NCBI GenBank assembly: GCA_035496575.1
Contig: DATJEN010000195.1
Location: 3,324 to 67,323 of the forward strand
DNA: 64,000 bases
Origin: PALSA-1355 sp035496575
Lineage (GTDB): Bacteria; Planctomycetota; Planctomycetia; Pirellulales; PALSA-1355
Reading direction: 5' to 3'
Position numbers and translations under genes: made by a program. This document shows positions 1 to 5,987 of this stretch, one piece after another (position 1 is the stretch's first letter; each line of letters starts with the position of its first letter). The notes beneath the pieces were generated by a model that was not told the DNA's origin, did not search any database, and saw only the letters and a program-made list of their open reading frames with translations.

Positions 1-1023
1 ATCAACCAGGTTGGGCGCGCAGGGAAAATCGTAGTCCCACATGCCATGGTGCACGGCCTGGAAGTGCCACACGCGCTGGCCCGTGGTGGCATCGAGACAG
101 ACCAGGCATTCGGCGAAAAGATTGTCGCCTTTGCGATGTCCGCCGTAATAGTCGTTGGTGGGCGTTCCGAAAGGAAGATAGACGTAGCCCAGCTCGTCGT
201 CGGCGCTCATCATCGACCAGACGTTCGTGTTTCCGGTGTACTTCCAGGAGTCGCCTTTCCAGGTCTCGTTACCAAATTCGCCTTCCTGCGGGATGCTTCG
301 GAAAACCCATTTGAGCTGACCGGTGCGGACGTCGTAGCCGCGAATGTGACCCGGAGGGGCCTCCTTGGTAGTCGTAAAATCGTTGATGATCGAACCGACG
401 ATCACCGTATCGCGACAAACGATCACCGGTGAGCTGTGCGCGATTTCGCGAATGTTGACCTTACGTCCAAGATCCTGCGTGAGGTCCACCACTCCGTTTT
501 GGCCGAAACTTGGATCTATCTTACCGGTCTTGGCATTGACCGAAACGAGTTGCCGACCGCCGGTGGCGATCAGCACGCGTTCTTCTTTGCCGTCGGTCCA
601 GTATTCCAGCCCGCGATGGTGAAAGATGCCGTGGGTGATGGGCCCCTTCTCGTAACTCTTGGGGTCGTGCACCCAGCGGGTGTGCCCAGTTTCAGGGTCG
701 ATCGCGGCGACCTGGCAAAAGTTGGTGCACATATAGACGGCGCCGTCGACGTATAACGGCGTACCGCGAAAGTCATAGGCCCGAAAGCGCGTCTTGTCCT
801 TGAGATCCTTGTCGGCCGATTCCCAGCGCCACAAAATCTCGAGATCCTTGAAGTTGTCCTTGTCGATCTGGTTGAGCGGCGTGTATTTCGTCGATCCGTG
901 GTCACCGGCATAATGCGACCAGCCACCGCCCGTTGCTCCGCTTTGCCCGAATGCCGGCGCCGCGATCACGGCCAGAGCGATAATTTCCGCCAGACGGATG
1001 GCCAACAAGAAAGATCGATGCAT
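1..1023 (-). CDS. PQQ-dependent (quinoprotein) dehydrogenase, 3' end cut off
   Basis: The reading frame stays open from ATG at 1023 to the left window edge, giving 341 residues of a beta-propeller dehydrogenase. A signal peptide (residues 1 to about 26, ending in AFGQS) points to the periplasm. The mature protein begins GGGWSHYAGDHGSTKYTPLN, which matches the start of membrane-type glucose/alcohol quinoprotein dehydrogenases. Further family landmarks are a RAYDFRGTPLYVDGAVY strand, GRQLVSVNAKTG, GHIRGYDVRTGQLKW and, near the edge, VWHFQAVHHGMWDYDFPCAP. The family oxidises sugars or alcohols with pyrroloquinoline quinone and passes electrons to the respiratory chain; the substrate cannot be told here. 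The C-terminal third lies outside the window, so any fused cytochrome c domain is unknown. Confidence 0.85.
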   Translation of the reverse strand, partial: MHRSFLLAIRLAEIIALAVIAAPAFGQSGATGGGWSHYAGDHGSTKYTPLNQIDKDNFKDLEILWRWESADKDLKDKTRFRAYDFRGTPLYVDGAVYMCTNFCQVAAIDPETGHTRWVHDPKSYEKGPITHGIFHHRGLEYWTDGKEERVLIATGGRQLVSVNAKTGKIDPSFGQNGVVDLTQDLGRKVNIREIAHSSPVIVCRDTVIVGSIINDFTTTKEAPPGHIRGYDVRTGQLKWVFRSIPQEGEFGNETWKGDSWKYTGNTNVWSMMSADDELGYVYLPFGTPTNDYYGGHRKGDNLFAECLVCLDATTGQRVWHFQAVHHGMWDYDFPCAPNLVD

Positions 1024-1141
1024 GAGTTGGTTTCCTAAACGGGCATTTCTGGGTATTGGTTGAGCCTGAAACCAATCCGGGTGAAGCTGGCCGCCGAGCG
1101 GGCGTGGCGGCGCGTGCGGGATTCCTGTGCCGACGCCAATA

Positions 1142-1465
1142 TCAGGCCGGTTTCGCCTTTTGAGTCGGTGCGTTCGACTTGCGCGACGACGAAATCGTTT
1201 CGAACAAGTTCGCGAGGGACTTGGCTCTCGAAACACCCATCTTGGCTTGCAGGACGCGCTCGACATCTTCGGCCGACATGCCGCGCTGGACCATTTCGAT
1301 TTTGATCGTGGCCTCCATCTCATCCAACAGCGTCCTGCGCTTGTAAACCGCGATCACGATGGTGACGGACAAGATGATCGCGCCGACAATTGCAACCAGA
1401 CCGATGGCCATGCCGCACAGTGCGAGAAACTCACTGCTGTACCGCGTTGTGGCGACTTCGTGCAT
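1142..1465 (-). CDS. Hypothetical single-pass membrane protein
   Basis: This gene encodes 107 residues. A good ribosome binding site (GGGAG, 8 bases before ATG 1465) supports the start. Residues about 13-41 form one hydrophobic helix (LALCGMAIGLVAIVGAIILS core), followed by a basic KRR stop-transfer patch and a cytoplasmic helix-rich tail. The tail contains EMVQRGMSAEDVERVLQAKMG, which resembles the short helical hairpin found at the end of many small planctomycete membrane proteins. No enzymatic motif is visible. It stands alone between the quinoprotein gene and a long non-coding stretch, so its context gives no function. Confidence 0.6.
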   Translation of the reverse strand: MHEVATTRYSSEFLALCGMAIGLVAIVGAIILSVTIVIAVYKRRTLLDEMEATIKIEMVQRGMSAEDVERVLQAKMGVSRAKSLANLFETISSSRKSNAPTQKAKPA

Positions 1466-1863
1466 GATTCAGTCTCCCGCCGTCAGGCCACGTTGATGCG
1501 AGTCAGCCCGCTCTTTAGGATTCGCCGCGCCAGGGGCCAATCTTGGAGCGTCGCTCAGATGGGCGCAATATAGCACAGGTTCCACGCGGTGGAGCGGAGA
1601 GGCAAGGCATCCCCTTCGGTAGACCGTTCGACCACGGCTAGGGGACAGGGCTAGGGGAGGCTATTCAACCTGTCGACTGGCGCGCTCACGATCGCAGTGC
1701 CAGAGCCGAGTCGAGTGGGACAAGTTAGCCGGCCCGCGCCGGGAACTCATGGCTCGCCGGGACGGAGCGAACGCCCGTACGCTTGCCAAAAACCCAAAGT
1801 CTCTGAGGCTCCTGCCTCTAAAAGTGAACCGGGTCTAGAGTCTGTGGTCTCTTGCCTATTCAC
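1466..1863. other. Non-coding stretch with G-rich patch
   Basis: About 400 bases without a convincing gene. A G-rich patch at 1641-1661 (runs GGGG, GGG, GGGG separated by 3 bases) is the only unusual composition. A TATATT-like element on the minus strand near 1566-1571 could serve the small membrane protein gene to the left, but no matching -35 box is clear. The stretch ends at a tRNA-like sequence. Confidence 0.4.
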
Positions 1864-1935
1864 GACGCTCAAGCCCAACGGCGCGGCAACTGCCTGCAAA
1901 GCAGTTCACAGCGGGTTCGACTCCCGCCGGCGTCT
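1864..1935 (+). tRNA. tRNA-Cys(GCA)-like sequence, divergent or degenerate
   Basis: The anticodon arm (ACTGC, loop CTGCAAA, GCAGT) and T arm (GCGGG, TTCGACT, CCCGC) are perfect, and the anticodon reads GCA (Cys). The D arm has G18G19 and three good pairs. Faults: base 8 is A instead of the near-universal U, base 21 is G instead of A, pair 13-22 is C-C, and the acceptor stem has a U-G wobble at pair 6-67 and a C-C mismatch at pair 7-66. No CCA is encoded. A fully canonical tRNA-Cys(GCA) lies at 32388-32459, so this copy may be dispensable or decaying. Its 3' third is close to that of the intact gene. Confidence 0.5.
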
Positions 1936-1949
1936 TTGGAGATTTGGGG

Positions 1950-2549
1950 CTACATCCCCGTGAGCTTCCGCAACTCATCGTAAGCGGCTGCGCGATCTTC
2001 AGGGGCAGCATGCTCCCCGAATCGGATGAAGAATGGTCGCATCGCCCAATCGAACTCGGACTCAGCATGTCCGGTTAGGTAGCACAGTAAGGCAGCATAT
2101 TGAACGGCTACCTCTGGTCGTCGTCTCGTCTCAGCCAACAGTGCTCGCAGAACTTCGTCGTGGGGAAACCGAGCGGCCAGCCGCAACGCGGTTGTCATGC
2201 CGTCCAAGAGAGTCGCCTTGCCGAGCGAGTCGGCAATAATCGGTGCAATATCGGGCAGCTCGCCGAGAGCGTGGAGGGCATCCGCCGCGTGAAGCCGCGT
2301 ATCTGTTAGGGAACTAGAAAGGGAATGGGCTAATGCCCGTCTAGCATCCGGCGAGGCGATTGTGCGCAACACTTCAATTGCTCGCCACCCCTGCGTTTGA
2401 TCACCCATCAATCGAACGACGTCAGTTTGTTCGATAGGTGACATGGCGCGCACGGCATCGAGGTCATATCCCACGCCATCGTGCCAGTCAGCATAGCTGA
2501 GCTTCATGCTTTGCACGAATCGCAGGTATTCGGCTGAGGGCTTCGTCAT
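1950..2549 (-). CDS. Helical-repeat (HEAT-like) protein of unknown function
   Basis: The product is about 199 residues from ATG 2549 (MTKPSAEYLRF); the frame is open upstream to a GTG at 2618, which is less likely because those residues look non-protein-like. After an aromatic N-terminal segment (YADWHDGVGYDLDAV) the protein is a run of short amphipathic helix pairs with HEAT/ARM-like spacing (RAIEVLRTIASPDARRALAHSL, LHAADALHALGELPDIAPIIADSL, RLAARFPHDEVLRALLAE). Such stand-alone proteins of about 200 residues often act as adaptors or as immunity proteins of polymorphic toxins, but no toxin gene adjoins this one. It is cytosolic, with no signal peptide. Confidence 0.65.
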   Translation of the reverse strand: MTKPSAEYLRFVQSMKLSYADWHDGVGYDLDAVRAMSPIEQTDVVRLMGDQTQGWRAIEVLRTIASPDARRALAHSLSSSLTDTRLHAADALHALGELPDIAPIIADSLGKATLLDGMTTALRLAARFPHDEVLRALLAETRRRPEVAVQYAALLCYLTGHAESEFDWAMRPFFIRFGEHAAPEDRAAAYDELRKLTGM

Positions 2550-2598
2550 GTTGGATCGGCCTGCCATGTGACAGTAAGCGCGCTCGAAACCTCGGAAT

Positions 2599-2781
2599 TC
2601 AGTCGTTGGATTGTACACAATTCGTCAGATCGGAAGCTGCTTCGAGCAACTGGGTCGCTCGTGTCCATTCCCTTAGTTGATTCAGCCCTTTCCAGCGGCG
2701 CAGCGTAGGTCGTCCTCTATGAGAGGCGATTGCCGCCCATGCATTTCGTAAATGGGTTCTGAAAACGGTTGTGTCTGCCAC
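2599..2781 (-). other. Short open frame of doubtful coding status
   Basis: A 60-codon open frame whose translation (FRTHLRNAWAAIASHRGRP and on) has a protein-like mix of basic and hydrophobic residues and could be the remnant of a longer gene. It overlaps the start of the tRNA-like relic at 2780 and has no clear ribosome binding site. I list it only so the stretch 2550-2779 is not left undescribed. Confidence 0.15.
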
Positions 2782-2849
2782 AAGGTTAGCTCAGAAACAG
2801 AGCACCAGAGTTGAGTCTGGCTGTGGCAGGTCCGACTCCCGTACCAACG
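2780..2849 (+). pseudogene. tRNA-like relic (closest to tRNA-Gln, UUG)
   Basis: The stretch TTAGCTCAG...AGAGCACC is a classic D arm, followed by a CCAGA/TCTGG anticodon stem, a 5-base variable loop and a T-arm-like GCAGG TCCGACT CCCGT. The loop between the anticodon stems has six bases (GTTGAG) rather than seven, which would read as an eroded UUG anticodon. The D loop has lost G18G19, the T stem has a mismatch, and only three of seven acceptor pairs form. It is therefore read as a decayed tRNA gene on the plus strand. Confidence 0.4.
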
Positions 2850-2931
2850 CGGCGAAAGAAGCCTGTGAGGGGCAGCGCCAAACCAAACGCCCGCGGGCAG
2901 GTGATGCAAGATTGCGCACCGGCAAAAGAAG

Positions 2932-2979
2932 AGTGCTCCCTGATGGACTTGAACCATCAACCCTCTGATTAAGAGTCAG
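2932..2979 (-). repeat. 48-bp direct repeat, copy A (tRNA-Lys 3' part)
   Basis: Perfect 48-base match to 5443-5490 in the same orientation. The two copies bound about 2.46 kb. The geometry (intact tRNA at one end, 3' fragment at the other, element extending from the tRNA 3' end) is what integration into a tRNA gene leaves behind, but no integrase is present between the copies. Confidence 0.85.
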
Positions 2980-3008
2980 GGAAAGCCGTGTTTGCGTCAG
3001 ATGCTCTG
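2932..3008 (-). pseudogene. Interrupted tRNA-Lys copy
   Basis: Bases 2932-2979 are identical to the 3' two-thirds of the intact tRNA-Lys(CUU) at 5445-5517 (T arm, variable loop and anticodon arm). The copy is then broken by 16 foreign bases (2980-2995), after which GTCAGATGCTCTG (2996-3008) resumes the tRNA sequence, repeating the five bases GTCAG on both sides of the insert. Beyond 3008 the D arm and 5' acceptor are unrecognisable. It cannot make a functional tRNA. Confidence 0.65.
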
Positions 3009-3100
3009 TCGTTGATGACGTTTGACGGTGCAAGGATTTGCCGTTCCATCGGCTGTCCAATCGTGAAGAAGCTGTTTTGACCTGATCGAAGGTCACACCA

Positions 3101-3145
3101 CCCCGCCCGTCGCGCAGGATGCGAGCCACGGCGGGCGGGGCTTTT
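3101..3145 (+). terminator. Rho-independent terminator, plus strand, no gene upstream
   Basis: A 12-pair GC-rich stem (CCCCGCCCGTCG at 3101-3112 with 3129-3140, one G-U pair) is followed by CTTTT. Read on the plus strand it is a good terminator. There is no plus-strand coding gene before it, so it may end a small RNA or transcription through the tRNA relics. On the minus strand it lacks a U tract after the stem. Confidence 0.5.
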
Positions 3146-3177
3146 GAAACCAACGAAAAAGCGAAATGTCTGACCGA

Positions 3178-3390
3178 CTAGAGTCCCAATGCTTTTTTGA
3201 TGCCTTTTCGGCGAGCCTTTCGGCGAGCTTTCCGCTTGGCAACTCGCTTTTCTACTCCTTCGATTACATTCTCGACGGCTTTTTTGATTCGACCAACAAC
3301 CGTCTTTTTCCGTTTTCCAACGTTCTTCTTCACCGCCTTTTTTGTGGTCTTCTTTTTTTTCGACGCCGCTGCCTTCTTTTTCTTCGCCAT
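3178..3390 (-). CDS. Lysine-rich histone H1-like DNA-binding protein
   Basis: The product is 70 residues from ATG 3390, fixed by a perfect AGGAGG six bases upstream. The N-terminal half is almost only K, A, T, V (MAKKKKAAASKKKKTTKKAV), like the tail of eukaryotic H1 and the bacterial Hc1/AlgP type proteins. The C-terminal half is an amphipathic basic helix (VVGRIKKAVENVIEGVEKRV) ending in ARRKARRKGIKKALGL. No aromatic or cysteine residues occur in the basic region. Such proteins bind DNA or RNA non-specifically and compact the nucleoid. It lies inside the tRNA-Lys repeat-bounded segment. Function is inferred from composition only. Confidence 0.7.
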   Translation of the reverse strand: MAKKKKAAASKKKKTTKKAVKKNVGKRKKTVVGRIKKAVENVIEGVEKRVAKRKARRKARRKGIKKALGL

Positions 3391-3605
3391 AAATCCTCCT
3401 GACCTTGTTGAGCTTCTGGACGCGCGCTCGCGCGTCGCTAGCATCGAACAGAGTGGTTTTTAACTGCTAACGGTTAGCAGTTCAACAAGCAGCAAATGGT
3501 GGCCACAAATGATTCGAGCTGAAACTATCCCGGCGGTTGCCTACCGTTCCCTTGCGCGTCGCGGAGCGAAGGCCCGGGCGCGCAGGGGTTTTCGCCCTTT
3601 CGGGC

Positions 3606-3614
3606 TGTTATACT
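3606..3614 (+). promoter_or_regulatory. Extended -10 element upstream of PEP-CTERM gene
   Basis: TG followed by one base and TATACT (3609-3614) is an extended -10 motif 47 bases before ATG 3661. No convincing -35 box is seen at 17 bases, which fits an extended -10 promoter. A small hairpin (GGTTTTCGCCC...GGGC) lies directly upstream. Confidence 0.35.
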
Positions 3615-3660
3615 TTGTGCGTCCCAGACCCAACGCCACCTACGACGGCCAACTTCACAG

Positions 3661-4257
3661 ATGACTGCTGCTTCGATTCGACAGGTCGTTTTTTCTGCCT
3701 TCTTGGTGGTTGGCTCTGCGACGCACCTCCTTGCTGCTTCAATTACATACGATGGTCTCAACCGACCAACAAGGATTCCTGCAATCAATCTCCCGGGCCA
3801 CGGGACTTTCGACGTTGTTGTTCGATACGAGTCATTTGAGAGTGTATTTGGGATTGGCAACCCCCCGAGCCCCTTGACACCTCTCTTTTGGGGCGACCTC
3901 GCCGGCGCCCAAGTAGCGACCGCCGCAATCGCCCAGGCACTAAATGATGACGGTCCCGTCTTGCCACAACTTCCTACTTCTGTTTTTCTGTTCTTTATGA
4001 GCGTGCCGTTCGACTACGATTCGAGACCGGGGAACACGTTCGGGTGGGTTAGGTCTCAGGATGTGTACGTTTTTACTTCTCAGCCGCACCCTATGTACTC
4101 CGGTGGTGGAAGCGATGTGAACGCGCCAACCGCCAGCCTCGAATACGTCGGGTGGGCGAGCTTTGAAGTTGTTCCCGAACCCTCCACGCTCTTCCTAGCC
4201 ATGTTCGGACTCGTCGCCCTTCTCGCTACGTGGAACTGGCGCGTAATCCCGGAATAG
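3661..4257 (+). CDS. PEP-CTERM sorting-domain protein
   Basis: The product is 198 residues. It has an N-terminal signal peptide (hydrophobic VVFSAFLVVGSATHLLAAS) and a C-terminal PEP-CTERM anchor: VPEPSTLFLAMFGLVAL, a hydrophobic helix and a final arginine-containing tail, at residues about 171-198. PEP-CTERM proteins are exported and cut at the PEP motif by an exosortase, often as part of exopolysaccharide or biofilm matrix. The middle region (ITYDGLNRPTRIPAINLPGHGTFDV onward) resembles lectin-like or PEP-CTERM beta-sandwich proteins but has no catalytic motif. No exosortase gene is in this window. The start ATG is supported by the signal peptide. Confidence 0.8.
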   Translation: MTAASIRQVVFSAFLVVGSATHLLAASITYDGLNRPTRIPAINLPGHGTFDVVVRYESFESVFGIGNPPSPLTPLFWGDLAGAQVATAAIAQALNDDGPVLPQLPTSVFLFFMSVPFDYDSRPGNTFGWVRSQDVYVFTSQPHPMYSGGGSDVNAPTASLEYVGWASFEVVPEPSTLFLAMFGLVALLATWNWRVIPE

Positions 4258-4417
4258 GTCAAGCCCGCGCACTTTAGCTGCGGGTGCATCGGCCCTACGG
4301 TTTTGAACAGGAGCCCCGCTAGCGCGCGCTGGTGGTTGACGGCCTACAACACGTCGAGGGGGGCCGGAGCGCGGGAGAAGAGAGCGTAGCGAACAGTTTT
4401 CAGCAGATTGGCAGAGC

Positions 4418-4455
4418 GCGCCCGGTGCAGTCCATGAGGACAATGCACCGGGCGC
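4418..4455. repeat. Perfect 12-bp inverted repeat between convergent genes
   Basis: GCGCCCGGTGCA (4418-4429) pairs perfectly with 4444-4455 across a 14-base loop. It lies 18 bases past the stop of the Nif11 gene (minus strand) and 160 bases past the stop of the PEP-CTERM gene. No U tract follows on either strand, so it is either a factor-dependent terminator or an mRNA 3'-end stabiliser. Confidence 0.5.
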
Positions 4456-4473
4456 CACTGTTCTTGCCAGGCT

Positions 4474-4737
4474 TTAGTTCATGCAGCGAGCCGCAGAAAT
4501 AAGCTGTTCGGCGGTGAACTGACAACCGGCGGGGCCTTTCGCGGCCAACCGAACGCGGGCCGCATCTTCATACTCTTTCGCCGTGAAATTGAATCCGGCC
4601 GCCGTCGCGATTCGCACGATCTCCTCCAGTCCGTTCGTGTCGGTCATCTTGATCGCCGACAACTGCTCGCGAAGCTGCGCGTTCTTTTGAACCTGCTTCA
4701 AGAACGCATTGGCGTCGCGGTTTTGCTTGGTTTTCAT
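4474..4737 (-). CDS. Nif11-domain small peptide
   Basis: The product is 87 residues. The first 65 follow the Nif11 pattern: ANAFLKQVQKNAQLREQLSA, then EEIVRIATAAGFNFTAKEYEDA, two helices that in other bacteria serve as leader peptides for lanthipeptide-type modification enzymes. The last 25 residues (from KGPAGCQFTAEQ) hold two cysteines and no clear Gly-Gly cleavage site. No lanthionine synthetase, radical SAM enzyme, YcaO or peptidase-transporter is nearby, so it is an orphan precursor or a free-standing Nif11 protein. A weak GGAG/AAGGA site precedes ATG 4737. It lies in the repeat-bounded segment. Confidence 0.7.
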   Translation of the reverse strand: MKTKQNRDANAFLKQVQKNAQLREQLSAIKMTDTNGLEEIVRIATAAGFNFTAKEYEDAARVRLAAKGPAGCQFTAEQLISAARCMN

Positions 4738-5114
4738 GATCCTTTTATCTCCGACTAGGAAGAGCTGTCGAAAAACCTCAACGTCGCAATTAGCGAACGT
4801 GGAGAACTATCGCAACGCTAGGTTAGAGGTGACCTTAGTCAAAAGGATGCTGCGGTCTGGGGCGCATGGCGCGGTTAGTCCCAGAAACGTGGCTGGCGGC
4901 AGTCTGAAATATCGGATGCATTGAATTCAGACTCCCGCAGGTATCGATTGGGAGGATTACGAGGTCGCTGATCATCAAGACCGAGACTGGCGGGTGTCAC
5001 TGACACCTGCAAGCGTCAGGACGCGACGCTAGAAGTTGAACCTACGGAAGCCCACCATCGAAAGGTGCGCGGGCTTTTTTTGCGCGCGTGACTGCGGGTG
5101 CAATGGGGCAGACC
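4738..5114. other. Non-coding stretch with strong hairpin and terminator
   Basis: No credible gene. On the plus strand a stem at about 4893-4905 (GCGGCAGTCTGAA) pairs with TTCAGACTCCCGC (4926-4938), and a terminator follows at 5049-5081. The combination suggests a small plus-strand RNA divergent from the Nif11 gene, but no clear promoter was found. Confidence 0.3.
5049..5081 (+). terminator. Candidate terminator, plus strand, no gene upstream
   Basis: AGCCC (5049-5053) pairs with GGGCT (5071-5075), with an inner ACC/GGT helix and a 4-base bulge, followed by seven T residues. It faces the rpsU gene tail-to-tail, with no plus-strand gene before it. It may end an unannotated small RNA from 4738-5048. 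Confidence 0.4.
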
Positions 5115-5312
5115 TTAGACACCGCCCTCAAGTCGTGCCGTCTTAGCTCGGCGCACCGCGCGGTCGCGCTCGCGACGAATCGTGTCGCTCGGCTTGACGT
5201 AGAATTCGCGGCGCCGCATTTCTCTCTTGATGCCGCTGCGTTCAACCAACTTGCGGAATCGCCGAACGGCTTCTGAAATCGGTTCGCGGTCCCTCAGCTT
5301 CATATAGACCAT
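5115..5312 (-). CDS. rpsU: Small ribosomal subunit protein bS21
   Basis: The product is 65 residues from ATG 5312 (MVYMKLRDREPISEAVRRFR), with GGGAG upstream; an ATG at 5324 is in frame but leaves no binding site. The sequence has the S21 hallmarks: an acidic-basic start, EAVRRFRKLVERSGIKREMRRREFYVKPSDTIRRERDRAVRRAK. bS21 sits near the anti-Shine-Dalgarno end of 16S rRNA and promotes initiation. It lies between the tRNA-Lys gene and the terminator of an unknown plus-strand RNA, within the segment bounded by the 48-bp repeats; planctomycetes can carry more than one S21. Confidence 0.88.
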   Translation of the reverse strand: MVYMKLRDREPISEAVRRFRKLVERSGIKREMRRREFYVKPSDTIRRERDRAVRRAKTARLEGGV

Positions 5313-5402
5313 AGTCGCTCCCATGTTAGACGCCGGTTCCAAAAATTCTCCAGCCGTAGCAACCGCGCAGCAATAAACCAGCAACGTGCTTGGCTGACAG
5401 AA

Positions 5403-5438
5403 AAAGGCTTGCCGCAACTCTCGTCACGACAAGCCTTT
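5403..5438 (-). terminator. Terminator of the tRNA-Lys transcript
   Basis: AAAGGCTTG and CAAGCCTTT (5430-5438 and 5403-5411) form a 9-pair stem read on the minus strand, directly after the tRNA-Lys 3' end, followed by a run of T. It should end the tRNA transcript before rpsU, which then needs its own promoter. Confidence 0.65.
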
Positions 5439-5442
5439 ATTT

Positions 5443-5490
5443 AGTGCTCCCTGATGGACTTGAACCATCAACCCTCTGATTAAGAGTCAG
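5443..5490 (-). repeat. 48-bp direct repeat, copy B (within tRNA-Lys)
   Basis: Identical to 2932-2979. It covers two bases beyond the tRNA 3' end and the tRNA from its discriminator base to the 5' side of the anticodon stem. Confidence 0.85.
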
Positions 5491-5517
5491 ATGCTCTGCC
5501 AATTGAGCTAAGGGAGC
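5445..5517 (-). tRNA. tRNA-Lys(CUU)
   Basis: A complete cloverleaf: acceptor GCTCCCT/AGGGAGC, D arm TAGCTCAATTGGCAGAGCA, anticodon stem TCTGA/TCAGA with loop CTCTTAA (anticodon CUU, reads AAG), T arm GATGG TTCAAGT CCATC, discriminator A. CCA is not encoded. A terminator follows at 5403-5438. A broken copy lies at 2932-3008. Confidence 0.95.
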
Positions 5518-5845
5518 GGGCGAAGCACTGCTGGCCGCCGGTTCCATGGTACTGAGATCGCGCCCAACGGCCAAGGGGTGAGCCCGGTTTCGTAATGCTT
5601 TACCGCCTGAGGCGGTATTTGAGGCAACTACGCTAGTGAAGTCCACTGGCCGGCCATCTGGATGGTCCGGATGGTCTCAATGAAAAGCATCGCTAGGATA
5701 GCGCGGCATACTCGAGCGCGGCGAGCTCGATCGGGTCGTGATGAAGGCGCGAGACAAGCGGCGTTTGAGGCGGTCTGCAAAAGAACGAAAGTGGATCACT
5801 TCCAAAATTGAAATGTCGTCGGCCGGTGATAGGTTACTGCATGTT
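5518..5845. other. Non-coding stretch upstream of toxin leader
   Basis: No gene is supported. A short palindrome TACCGCC TGA GGCGGTA (5605-5621) is followed by TTT on the plus strand. The right part runs into the structured leader of the toxin-like gene (5846-5987). Confidence 0.4.
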
Positions 5846-5987
5846 CAACGACGCGCTCGTTGAGCGCGATCACCACGAGTGATCGGGGTATCCCAAGAGC
5901 TCGGCGCGGACAACGGGTATCTATAAGAGCCCGTAACGGTGCGAGCACGCGCCGGCTACGGGCTTTTTTTATGACCGGAGGAAGCCC
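5846..5987 (+). promoter_or_regulatory. Structured leader with possible terminator/antiterminator switch
   Basis: Three elements precede the toxin-like gene: hairpin 5846-5862 (CAACGA, loop, TCGTTG), hairpin 5868-5884 (GATCAC, CACGA, GTGATC), and a strong terminator stem 5928-5964 (AGCCCGTA with TACGGGCT and an inner GGTGCG/CGCGCC helix) followed by seven T. An alternative stem ACGGG (5913-5917) with CCCGT (5930-5934) would use the 5' half of the terminator stem, so the two are mutually exclusive. The terminator ends 6 bases before GGAGG (5977-5981), the ribosome binding site for ATG 5988. This is the arrangement of a transcription attenuator; the terminator could instead just close an upstream small RNA. 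Confidence 0.4.

Noticed and set aside
4890..4945. T-arm-like string TTCAGACTCCCGC resembling another tRNA relic
   Set aside because: The matching D and anticodon arms are missing, and the string is explained by the local hairpin with GCGGCAGTCTGAA.
2932..5490. Calling the repeat-bounded segment a confirmed integrative element
   Set aside because: No integrase, excisionase or replication gene is inside, and rpsU is a core gene; the left copy may be a decayed tRNA gene.
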